This document shows, piece by piece, positions 1-8,844 of a stretch of 41,578 nt of DNA; within the stretch, counting starts at the first letter, position 1, and each line of letters starts with the position of its first letter. The notes under the pieces were generated by a model. The model was not told where the DNA came from and made no database searches. It saw only the letters and a list, made by a program, of their open reading frames with translations. The position numbers and the translations under genes were made by a program. Source of the DNA: a bacterium (lineage in GTDB: Bacteria > Planctomycetota > SKW154 > DAOVDS01); assembly GCA_030669415.1 (NCBI GenBank), contig DAOVDS010000003.1:1-41578 (forward strand), written 5' to 3'.

Positions 1-72
1 ACATATACCCCGGCATGGGGCTCTTGGGGCCCGGCCCCCAAAATATTTAGATTATAAACAAACCCCCCCCAC

Positions 73-100
73 GCGGCCCGCCACGGGGCGGGCCGCTTTT
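73..100 (+). terminator. Rho-independent terminator
   Basis: Perfect 10-bp stem gcggcccgcc-acgg-ggcgggccgc followed by tttt. Confidence 0.75.
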
Positions 101-181
101 CTCACGGAACCTCCTATGCCGACCTTTCCCGTAAAAAAGGGAAGGTTGACGACCCTGGCGCAGGCTGATAGATTGTTCGAG

Positions 182-586
182 ATGGAACTTCTCAGAATCG
201 TGCTTGTATGCCTCGCGATACTCCCGCTCGGGCTTGGCTCTATTCACGTGGCGGAGAGGCTGCGCTGGTATGAATCGCGCCGGGGCCTCTGGAAAGTCGC
301 GGCCGCCTCAGGTGCCGCCTTCGCCGGCGTGTGCGCACTTCTCCTGCTTCAGGGCGGAGTCGCTTTCACTGCCGGGGCATACTTGCAGACAGTCCTGCAA
401 ATGCTGTTTGCGACCTACTTCCCAGTGGCGCTTGCCTACCTGCTTCACTGCGTCGTCTGGGTAATCACCCGGCTGGGCAGGCGTGTTTTCCTTGATGAGC
501 TGTTCAGCCGCGCGCTTGTTCTTGCAGTCTTCGCCGCAATCGACCTCGCCGCCTATCTCGCCCTTGCGTTCCTCTTCGGCACCTGA
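182..586 (+). CDS. Small multi-pass membrane protein upstream of PBP2, MreD-like position
   Basis: ORF 116-586 with hydrophobic segments; position just before mrdA-rodA. Start may be ATG 182 or 116; no specific family recognised. Confidence 0.5.
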   Translation: MELLRIVLVCLAILPLGLGSIHVAERLRWYESRRGLWKVAAASGAAFAGVCALLLLQGGVAFTAGAYLQTVLQMLFATYFPVALAYLLHCVVWVITRLGRRVFLDELFSRALVLAVFAAIDLAAYLALAFLFGT

Positions 587-681
587 CACCTTTCTCCCGC
601 CTGTGCACAACCAGGGTCTTTTATTTCGCCGGCTCCTGTGTTAGACTTGATGCCTCTTGTTTCCGGGACGGGCTTGGATTA

Positions 682-3039
682 GTGTATAAAAACAGACTTG
701 CTGCCTTTCTTGTGTTGTTCCTGCTCACCTTCGCCGTGCTTGTGTGGCGGCTCGGGTGCATGCAGATAGTGCAGTGCGACTACTACGAGGAGATAGTCGA
801 GCGCAAGCGCCGCAGGGTTCAGATATATTCGGGACCGCGAGGGACAATCTACGACTGCGACGGCGAGGTGCTTGCAACAGACATGCAGGTGTTCGACGCC
901 TCGTTCATACTCCCCAAGCTTGACCCGCTGGTGGCTGTAGTGCCGCTTGTATGCCGGACGGCGGGCCTGAGCCGGGAGAAGTTCGAGGAGCACCTCGACC
1001 TGGCGAAGCTGAGGGCTGCAATTGAAGAACAGAGTGTTCAGACGCTGCTGCCGGAGATAGCGCCGCGGGCGGCAAAGAGGCTGCGCTACCTTGCCGGGAA
1101 GTACCCGGAGAAGTACGGGGCGCTGATTGTGCATGAAAGGGAAGTTGACGGGCGTGCTGTCTTTTCGCTCCGCGCGGACCTGGCAGAGCTCTGCCGAAAA
1201 GAAGAGACTCTGCGGCTGGCAACGGCGTTTCTTGGCGCTTCCTACGACGAAGCTCTCAAGGAAGTGAATCGGGTCGAAGAGAAGATTTCAAAAATAGCAA
1301 ACTCCTACCAGCGCCGCTACGAACTCGACATGCCATACACGCTCGCCAAGAAACTCTCCCGCGACCAGGCGGAAGAATTCGAGGTGCGATACCGGCGCTA
1401 TCCCGGAATAGTCGTGACAACCCGGACACAGCGGGTGCACCCGCACGGCGACCTGGCCTGCCACGTTCTGGGTTACCTGCGCGCGCTCAGCAGCACCGCA
1501 CAGTACGAGGACCTCAAGAAGCAGGGGCGAATCATCCGGCGCGGCTTCAGCGAACTCAGGGACTTCGAGAAGATTGAGGCGAACCCGTTTTTCCATGACG
1601 ACAGTGTGGGGGCCTCGGGAATAGAGCGTATCTACCAGAAAGAGCTCCAGGGTCGAAAAGGCGCAAGACTTCTGGAGCGGGACACTCGCACACCCGAGCA
1701 AACCGTGCTCAGCGAAATACTGCCCGGTCCGGGTTTGGACCTTCACCTGACACTGAGTGCAAGAGTCCAGCGCGCCGCGCAGGATGCATTCTCCGAGGAA
1801 GGGCTTGCCGGCGCGGCAGTGGTCATGGATGTTAAGACTGGCGCAGTAATAGCGCTTGCCTCGGCGCCGGGATACGACCTGGACACCTTCCGACGGGACC
1901 AGAGCACGTTCAACAAGCATCTGCAGGAACCGTACCCGCTCGTGAACCGCGCGCTCAGCGCTGTCGCGCCCGGCTCAGGCTTCAAGCTGGTTACAGCCTT
2001 GGCGGCCCTTGAAGAAGGTGCGATAACACCGCAGACACACTTCTACTGACGCGGTTACTACAAAACGCCCGGTGCTTTCAGGTGATGGAAGAGGGGCGGG
2101 CACGGGTCGGTTGACCTGTCCACGGCGATTGAAGGCTCCTGCAACGTGTACTTCTACGGGACTGGCGAGAGACTGGGGCAGGAGCAGTTGGGTAATTGGG
2201 CGCGGATTCTCGGGTTCGGCCGCACCACGGGGATTGACCTTCCCGGCGAATGCGCCGGCCTGATTCCGAACCCGGACTGGAAGAGGGCGCGCGCCTCCCG
2301 AACCAGAGACAGGCTCAACAGGATGCAGGCGGAGCTCGAGTACACCCTCGAAGAGATAAGGGACATAAGCCGCCTGAGCCCGAAGGGCAGCTCTACTGTT
2401 CAGAAAGGAGAGCAGGAGACGGTGGAACAGCCTTCGGCAGACCTGGGTCTGCGAAAGGCGCGCGTGGAGCAGTTGAAAAAGGATATTGCGCGAGAGAAAA
2501 GCAGGCTTGCACTTTTCGAGAGCGAGCGGGCATGGGTGCCGGGCGACACCCGAAACATGGCGATTGGCCAGGGCAGTGTCCTCGCAACACCACTTCAGAT
2601 GGCGCGGCTGGCAGCCGCGATTGCCAACGGCGGAACGCTGCTGCAGCCACACCTGCTGCTGAGAAGCAGCAGCTCTACTAACTCCTCACTACTTTCTGGA
2701 AAGGAGAGAGTAGAAAGTAGAGCTGGGCTGAAGCCCGAGCGCAAGCTGCCAGTCTCCCCGGCTAACCTTGAGGTCCTGCGCAGAGCCATGCGCGATGTGG
2801 TTTCCGGAAGGCAGGGCACTGCTCGCCAGAAGGAGCTGCGCAAGCATGACGTGGCGGCAAAGACAGGCACGGCCGAGCTTGGCGGTGTCTGGAATAATGG
2901 CTGGATACTGGGTTTCGCGCCTTACGGGGCGCCGCAAATCTCATTTGCGGTAGTAGTGGAGCGCACGAAGTACCACGGCGGCGAGGTCGCAGGCCCGCTG
3001 CTTGCAAAAATTCTGGATGCGTACTTTGGCACAGATTAG
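682..3039 (+). CDS. mrdA: Penicillin-binding protein 2 (peptidoglycan D,D-transpeptidase), read through two in-frame TGA codons as a predicted selenoprotein
   Basis: ORFs 682-2049 and 2146-3039 share one frame; the intervening codons read HFY-TGA-RGYYKTPGAFR-TGA-WKRGGHGSVDLSTAIEGSCNVYFYGTG. PBP2 dimerisation domain, SGFK (SxxK), SCN (SxN), KTGTAE (KTG); followed by rodA. Confidence 0.85.
2047..2049 (+). other. Candidate selenocysteine codon 1 (in-frame TGA) in PBP2
   Basis: TGA at the family-conserved Cys position in FY[C]RGYY; coding continues in frame on both sides. Confidence 0.7.
2083..2085 (+). other. Candidate selenocysteine codon 2 (in-frame TGA) in PBP2
   Basis: TGA at the family-conserved Cys position in FR[C]WKRGGHG. 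Confidence 0.75.
2102..2119 (+). promoter_or_regulatory. Candidate bacterial SECIS hairpin for TGA 2
   Basis: ACGGGTC-GGTT-GACCTGT: 7-bp stem (one G-U), GGUU tetraloop, 23 nt between TGA and loop. Confidence 0.55.
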
Positions 3040-4144
3040 TGTAAAACTGTCGAGGTTCCGCTGGGGACTGTTTCTTGTGACCTGTGCGTTACTGGCGGTC
3101 GGTGTCACTTTCATCCACAGCGCCTCGTACAAGATTGTCACCGGCACCTACTCCGGCTACGCCGCCAAGCAGATGGTATGGGTCGGGCTCGGGCTTGGCC
3201 TTTTCTTCGCCCTGCTGTTTGTGAGTTACCGCGACATCGGAAGAATCTCACCGCTTATCTACATCGCCAACCTTGCGGGACTTGCGGCGGTCTATGTCTT
3301 CGGCGTCTCTGTACACGGCTCGCAGCGCTGGATACCTGTCGGCACCTTCCGTGTGCAGCCCTCGGAGTTCATGAAGCTCGTGGTAATAATTGTGCTTGCC
3401 CGGTATGCGGCAAAAGGGCAGAAACTCAGCGAATTCAGAAGCCTGATTGTACCGGGAATACTGTGCCTGATACCCATGGTTATGATTGCGCAGCAGCCTG
3501 ATATGGGAACGACGATGATTTTCATACCTGTGTTTTTTGCCATAATGTATGTCGGCGGAGCGCGCGTTAAACACCTGCTGCTTCTGGCGGCGGTTGGGAT
3601 TGCGCTTACCCCGGTGCTGTGGTTCGGCGTACTCAAAGATTACCAGAAAGGCCGGCTCACGGCGTTCGTCAATCCTGAGAGCAAGGAACACAGGTTAAGC
3701 GAGGGTTACCAGCTTATCCAATCGAAAGTAGCCATAGGTTCAGGCGGGCTGACAGGCAAGGGTTACGGCATGGGCACGCAGAACACCCACGGTGTGCTGC
3801 CCGAGCGCCACACTGATTTCGTCTTTTCGGTGGTTGGCGAGGAGTGGGGATTTGCAGGCTGTGTTTTTGTGCTGGGACTCCTGTTTGGTATAATGCTTTT
3901 ATGCCTTGACGTGGCCTACTCAACGGCCGACCCGTTCGGCAGGCTGCTTGCGGTAGGAGTTGCCACTGTTATTTTCGTGCAGACTGTAATAAATGTGGGG
4001 ATGGCAATAGGTCTTATGCCCGTTACAGGCCTGACACTGCCCTTTGTGAGCTACGGCGGCTCATCGCTTCTGCCATCCATGGCGGGCCTGTCGCTGGTGG
4101 TAAATGTGGGCATGCGTGAAGTGAAGTCGCTCGGGCTCGAGTAG
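3017..4144 (+). CDS. rodA: RodA/FtsW/SpoVE family peptidoglycan glycosyltransferase
   Basis: Multi-TM SEDS protein with HTDFVFSVVGEEWGF and PFVSYGGSS motifs; overlaps the end of mrdA; start approximate. Confidence 0.93.
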   Translation: MRTLAQISVKLSRFRWGLFLVTCALLAVGVTFIHSASYKIVTGTYSGYAAKQMVWVGLGLGLFFALLFVSYRDIGRISPLIYIANLAGLAAVYVFGVSVHGSQRWIPVGTFRVQPSEFMKLVVIIVLARYAAKGQKLSEFRSLIVPGILCLIPMVMIAQQPDMGTTMIFIPVFFAIMYVGGARVKHLLLLAAVGIALTPVLWFGVLKDYQKGRLTAFVNPESKEHRLSEGYQLIQSKVAIGSGGLTGKGYGMGTQNTHGVLPERHTDFVFSVVGEEWGFAGCVFVLGLLFGIMLLCLDVAYSTADPFGRLLAVGVATVIFVQTVINVGMAIGLMPVTGLTLPFVSYGGSSLLPSMAGLSLVVNVGMREVKSLGLE

Positions 4145-4166
4145 AGCGCTTCTGGGAGATAGCGTT

Positions 4167-5558
4167 ATGGAAATCAAGTACGACTATACAAGCGTCATGG
4201 CCTCCGCGGTGGGTTCTGAGCACGGGCTGACTGAAGCGGAGCTGTCCGAAGCTCTCGAGAGCTACAGCGGGGTTCCCCGGAAGCTGGAAGAGCTACGAGC
4301 CTCGGGCGGTGCGGATTACATGAACCTGCCTTATGACGGCGCTCTGACAGAGTCGATATCCGGGCTGGTAGATGCCAAACGGGGTCGGTTCGAGAACTTT
4401 ATCGTGGTGGGTATCGGCGGCTCCAGCCTGGGGTCCCGCGCGGTGTTTGAAGCGTTGAGCCACCCGTATCACAATCTACTGCCTGCGAAGGAGCGAGGCG
4501 GCCCGCGGATGTTCTTCCCGGACAACGTGGACCCGGAACTGCTGGCCGGGCTCACAGACACACTCGACCCGGCCAAGACGGTCATAAACGTGATTACCAA
4601 GTCAGGCAGCACCGCCGAGACAATGTCGAACTTCCTCGTCCTCGCACACTGGCTGATGTGCGGCCCTGATGCCAGCCCTGCCGACCACATTGTCGCAACC
4701 ACCGACCCGGAGAAAGGCGCGCTTCGCAAGATGGCGCGGGAAGAAGGTTTCCAGACATTTCCCGTGCCGCCGGGTGTTGGCGGCAGGTTCTCAGTCCTGA
4801 GCGCGGTAGGCCTCGTTTCAAGCGCGTTTGCAGGCATTGATGTCAACAGGCTGCTTACAGGCGCAGCCGCAATGGATAAACGAATCAGGGAATCGAAGCC
4901 GGCGACCAACCCGGCGCTCGTGGCTGCCATAATCCACACCCAGCTTGACCGCAAGAAAGGCAAGAGAATGGCAGTGTTTATGCCATACGCACAGTGCCTG
5001 CGTGCGACCGCTGACTGGTTCCGCCAGCTCTGGGCGGAAAGTCTCGGCAAGAGACTTTCCACAACGGGGGATGTCGTGAACACCGGGCAGACGCCAATTG
5101 CAGCACTGGGGACAACAGACCAGCACTCGCAGATACAGCTCTACGCCCAAGGGCCCAATGACAAACTAATCACCTTCGTGGAAGTGAAGAAGTTCCGCTC
5201 TGAAGTTAGAATGCACGAGTTGTACGAATCAGATGCGACTTCGTATCTCTGGGGGCGCAGCCTTGGCGAACTCATGCTTGACGAGCTCGCCGGGACTCGA
5301 ATTGCCCTTACCGACGCCAAGAGACCGAACGCGACGATAATCATGCCTGTTGTGAACGAAGAAACTCTGGGGCAGCTTCTCTTCATGCTCCAGGTGCAGA
5401 CCTCTTACGCGGGAATGATATACGGGGTCAACCCCTATGACCAGCCCGGTGTCGAGGCCGGGAAAGTGGCGGCGTATGCGCTTATGGGCCGCGCAGGCTT
5501 CGAGGAGAAGCTGGCGCAAATCAGGCGCAAGAGCGCCGCACCCCGTCTGGAAGTATAG
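4167..5558 (+). CDS. pgi: Glucose-6-phosphate isomerase
   Basis: VVGIGGSSLGSRAVFEAL and INVITKSGSTAET sugar-isomerase motifs; full-length ORF. Confidence 0.95.
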   Translation: MEIKYDYTSVMASAVGSEHGLTEAELSEALESYSGVPRKLEELRASGGADYMNLPYDGALTESISGLVDAKRGRFENFIVVGIGGSSLGSRAVFEALSHPYHNLLPAKERGGPRMFFPDNVDPELLAGLTDTLDPAKTVINVITKSGSTAETMSNFLVLAHWLMCGPDASPADHIVATTDPEKGALRKMAREEGFQTFPVPPGVGGRFSVLSAVGLVSSAFAGIDVNRLLTGAAAMDKRIRESKPATNPALVAAIIHTQLDRKKGKRMAVFMPYAQCLRATADWFRQLWAESLGKRLSTTGDVVNTGQTPIAALGTTDQHSQIQLYAQGPNDKLITFVEVKKFRSEVRMHELYESDATSYLWGRSLGELMLDELAGTRIALTDAKRPNATIIMPVVNEETLGQLLFMLQVQTSYAGMIYGVNPYDQPGVEAGKVAAYALMGRAGFEEKLAQIRRKSAAPRLEV

Positions 5559-5597
5559 CCAGAGCACCCGAACACGGCCTGTGTCATCAAAATCATC

Positions 5598-5625
5598 TTG
5601 ACGAGCGCGCGTTTGTGGATATAAT
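5598..5625 (+). promoter_or_regulatory. Sigma70-like promoter for the pilM-secretin locus
   Basis: TTGACG-16 nt-TATAAT. Confidence 0.6.
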
Positions 5626-5684
5626 TGCGCAACTGCTTTCGCGTGAGGGAGAGACAACTACACAGCCCGAGGAGATACCCGCCA

Positions 5685-7478
5685 ATGATAGTAGAAGATG
5701 CCGTCTGGGGAATTGATATCGGGAGGTCCTCGCTAAAAGCCATCCGCATGCACAAGCTGCGGGACACGGTCGAGATAACCGGGGTCGATGTAATCGACTA
5801 CTACGGAAGCTCGGAGGAGCAGCCGAGTACCGCGGAAATCAGACAGGCGCTGGCGCAGTTCAGGCAGCGCAACAAGGTGAAGGCGGGCGATATAATCGCC
5901 ATTGCGGTGCCGGGCTACGCCGCGTTCACCAGGTTCATAAAACTGCCTCCGGTCGAGGACAAGAAGATAGGGGATGTCGTCAAGTACGAGGCGGCACAGC
6001 AGATACCCTTCCCCTTGAGCGATGTTATCTGGAGCTTCCAGAAGGTAGACCGCAAGTACGAGCCGGGCGAGGAGATTGATGTCGGCATCTTCGCCATCAG
6101 GGAAGAGATCGTTATGAATCTTCTCGCCGACTTCGATGCCGCCAAGCTCCACGCGGACATAATAACGATTGCCCCGCTCGCGCTGTTCAACTTCGCCAGG
6201 CACGAGATGGACATACCGGAGGAGTCGGTGGTGGTTGACATAGGGGCGGACCACACCGACCTGGTCGTCATCGAGTACGGGAAATTCCACGTCAGGAACC
6301 TGCCGCTGGCGGGAAACGACATCACCAAGAAGCTGATGGAGGAGTTTGAAATCAGTTTCGCGGAAGCCGAAAAGCTCAAAATCAAGGCTGCCCAGAGCAA
6401 GCAGGCGGACAAGCTCTTCGCCGTGATGCAGCCGACGCTGCGCGACTTCGTCGGCGAGATAATGCGCTCGCTCTCTTTCTACAGGTCGGGCGCCAAGCAG
6501 ATGGTGCTCCTGGGCAACGCTACGAGGCTCGAAGGGCTGGCAGACTACTTCGCATCCAACCTGGACATGAAAATCAACCGGTTCTTTGACATCATGCACA
6601 TGGAGCTCGCCCACGATGTGGACATAACCCTGCTGCAGGAGCATCTCCCTTCTTTCGGCGTGGCGATGGGGCTGGCGCTGCAGGGCGCGGGCAAGGGGCA
6701 GAGTTCCATAAACCTGATGCCCCGGAAGCTCTACAAGGCGCGCCAGATAGAGCGCAAGCAGCCCATGTTCATCGTCGCGGCCGCGCTCCTGTTTTTTCTT
6801 ATCCTGTTCATGTACCTGTCCAGCTCCAGCCAGATAACGACGCTCGATGAATCGCTGGAAAAGGCCAACGTCGTCCTGACCGACCTCGAGGAAGTCGAAG
6901 ATGAGCAGGCCAAGCTGAAGGACTCCTCCGGCTACCGCAAAGACTCGCTGGAGTTCGTGGAGTTCGCGAAGCGGCGCAACATGCCTCTCGAGATAATAAA
7001 CAAGATAAACCAGGCTGTACCGGACAACCTGGACGCCATCCCCCCCGTGCTCCTGGGCAAGTTCGGCGGAGATCTTTTCCCTCCATATCCCGATGCAGAA
7101 ATGGATACCACAAACAGGGAGAAGGTGTGGCTGCTCGGGCTCGAATTCAATCAGGTGAAAGACCCGCAGGACAAGGCGGGTATCGAGGTCGTCCTGACAG
7201 CCGCGGTTATTGCGGATGACGAGGATGTGAAGACGATTCAGCGCCTCAAGAGCATCTTTGCGGACAGGCTCGCGGCCCAGTTCGACAAGAAGGCCGATGA
7301 CATCCTCGAGCTCCCGGCGACGACGAGGATAAGGAGCCTCTCGCCAAGCAGGCGGGCCGCACAGAACGATGACGGGTCGAGGCAGACCTACTACATGTTC
7401 AAGCTCAGGTGGACGGTGCCGTTTCCCGAGGAGCAGGAAAAAGGGCCTGATAAGGCCCCGGAAGAGCCGGACAAATAA
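5685..7478 (+). CDS. pilM: PilM-like actin-fold pilus assembly protein with C-terminal PilN-like TM segment
   Basis: VWGIDIGRSSLKAIRM, VVVDIGADHTDLVVIEYGKFHVRNLPLAGNDITKKL (PilM/FtsA-type ATPase); later a TM segment and periplasmic region. Confidence 0.8.
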   Translation: MIVEDAVWGIDIGRSSLKAIRMHKLRDTVEITGVDVIDYYGSSEEQPSTAEIRQALAQFRQRNKVKAGDIIAIAVPGYAAFTRFIKLPPVEDKKIGDVVKYEAAQQIPFPLSDVIWSFQKVDRKYEPGEEIDVGIFAIREEIVMNLLADFDAAKLHADIITIAPLALFNFARHEMDIPEESVVVDIGADHTDLVVIEYGKFHVRNLPLAGNDITKKLMEEFEISFAEAEKLKIKAAQSKQADKLFAVMQPTLRDFVGEIMRSLSFYRSGAKQMVLLGNATRLEGLADYFASNLDMKINRFFDIMHMELAHDVDITLLQEHLPSFGVAMGLALQGAGKGQSSINLMPRKLYKARQIERKQPMFIVAAALLFFLILFMYLSSSSQITTLDESLEKANVVLTDLEEVEDEQAKLKDSSGYRKDSLEFVEFAKRRNMPLEIINKINQAVPDNLDAIPPVLLGKFGGDLFPPYPDAEMDTTNREKVWLLGLEFNQVKDPQDKAGIEVVLTAAVIADDEDVKTIQRLKSIFADRLAAQFDKKADDILELPATTRIRSLSPSRRAAQNDDGSRQTYYMFKLRWTVPFPEEQEKGPDKAPEEPDK

Positions 7479-7532
7479 TGGAATGTCGGTGCGGGACCCG
7501 GAAATACCCCGCATAGCTCGGAGCGAAGATTC

Positions 7533-8777
7533 ATGAAGAAACACTCGATGTGGATTATCCTCGGTGCGATACTGCTTGTTGAGATTATCACCTACCTCGC
7601 CTTCGTCTCTCCCCGGGGAACTGTGATTGCGGACAAGGTGCGCAAGCTCAAGAGAACCACAAAAGCCCTGAGAGACTATGCGGACATGGGCGGGAAAATC
7701 CCGACGAGGCAGGTAAACAAGCTTCACAAGAAGAACAGGAGGACTCTCAAAGATGAGCATGATAGCTGTGTCGAGTTCTTCAAGGACGAAGACAGGAGAT
7801 TCAAGCAGTGGTTCGAGGAGCTGGGCATCAAGGACTGGGAGCGCCAGCCCACCCCCGCGCAGTTCCAGTCGCGCTACAGGGACCAGTTCAACAAGCTTCG
7901 CAAGTTCTGCGAGGATAATGGCATCTCGGTGAGCGATGAAGTTGCCACGCTCCTGGTCGAGCTCAAGAGCGGCGAGAAGCTCAAGGGCACACTCCTTCGT
8001 GAAGATGACACTGAGATAGTCATCCAGGTTGCCGGCAAGGAGACCATCCTGGCGCAAACAGAGGTCAAGAGAAAGGTGTGGGTTGCGCTCAAGCTCACAT
8101 CTGAAGAGCAGGCGACAGTCCAGAACTATATGAGATTCGCGCCGCCTCCTCAGGTGGATACGGACGAGACAGTCCCCGACAACGCCGCCGGGGGCTTCTG
8201 GGAGACGAGCAAGCTCAACGCCAAGAACCTCCGGACCGCACAGATGCAGTTCTGGGTGCAGAAGGCGTTCGTGGAAGCACTGAAAGAAGCCAATGGAAAG
8301 CAGCTTGTCTTCGCATCCTTCTACAAGGAGCGCGACGTCAGGAGAGGCAGGAAAGAGGAAGAGAGAAAGCCGCAGACCGCAATCGAGGCGCACTTCGAGC
8401 GAATGCCCGTGACCATGCTTGTCAAGATGCCCTACGGCTCAATCGCGACAATGCTCCAGTACTTGAACGCGAAATGCCCCGTCAACATGGAGTTCAAGAG
8501 CCTCAGGGTGGTAAAGCCCCTTCTGAGCACCATTTCGACCAGCCCCCACCCCCTGGTCAAGCTCGGTGTGACTTACACCCAGCAGGATGCGTTCAACGGG
8601 GTAATGCCGAAAGTGTTCAGCAAGCACGGCGGCGTCTACTTCGGGGAGGTGGTGAGAGACCAAAAGAGGAATCTGCCCGACCAGGACCAACTGATTAGCG
8701 AGCCGCCGGTCCTAGTCGAGTTCTCCTACTACGTGATGATGAAGATAGAGCCGAAACCAGCGGCAAAGAAACCGTAG
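7533..8777 (+). CDS. PilO/Amuc_1100-like inner-membrane pilus-associated protein
   Basis: Single N-terminal TM helix, coiled coil, C-terminal region; position between pilM and secretin. Confidence 0.5.
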   Translation: MKKHSMWIILGAILLVEIITYLAFVSPRGTVIADKVRKLKRTTKALRDYADMGGKIPTRQVNKLHKKNRRTLKDEHDSCVEFFKDEDRRFKQWFEELGIKDWERQPTPAQFQSRYRDQFNKLRKFCEDNGISVSDEVATLLVELKSGEKLKGTLLREDDTEIVIQVAGKETILAQTEVKRKVWVALKLTSEEQATVQNYMRFAPPPQVDTDETVPDNAAGGFWETSKLNAKNLRTAQMQFWVQKAFVEALKEANGKQLVFASFYKERDVRRGRKEEERKPQTAIEAHFERMPVTMLVKMPYGSIATMLQYLNAKCPVNMEFKSLRVVKPLLSTISTSPHPLVKLGVTYTQQDAFNGVMPKVFSKHGGVYFGEVVRDQKRNLPDQDQLISEPPVLVEFSYYVMMKIEPKPAAKKP

Positions 8778-8844
8778 TCAGTAGAAAAAGTAGAGAGTAG
8801 AACAGTAGAACTGCCGGTGCCGAGCGCCGGCGAAGGAGCGTCGG

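Noticed and set aside
2047-2085. Genome-wide recoding of TGA (code 4 or 25) to explain the PBP2 TGAs
   Set aside because: Many other genes here end in TGA at the expected protein end (e.g. 586, 9882, 16490, 23604, 25828, 30591, 34075), and the PBP2 sites match Cys, not Trp or Gly, columns.
682-3039. PBP2 as a decayed pseudogene or two separate genes
   Set aside because: One continuous frame, no frameshift, all catalytic motifs intact, and both interruptions sit on conserved Cys positions. Sequencing error cannot be fully excluded without reads.
5733-8393. 886-aa minus-strand ORF
   Set aside because: Shadow ORF antisense to pilM and the PilO-like gene, caused by GC-rich codon bias; repetitive charged composition and no domain.
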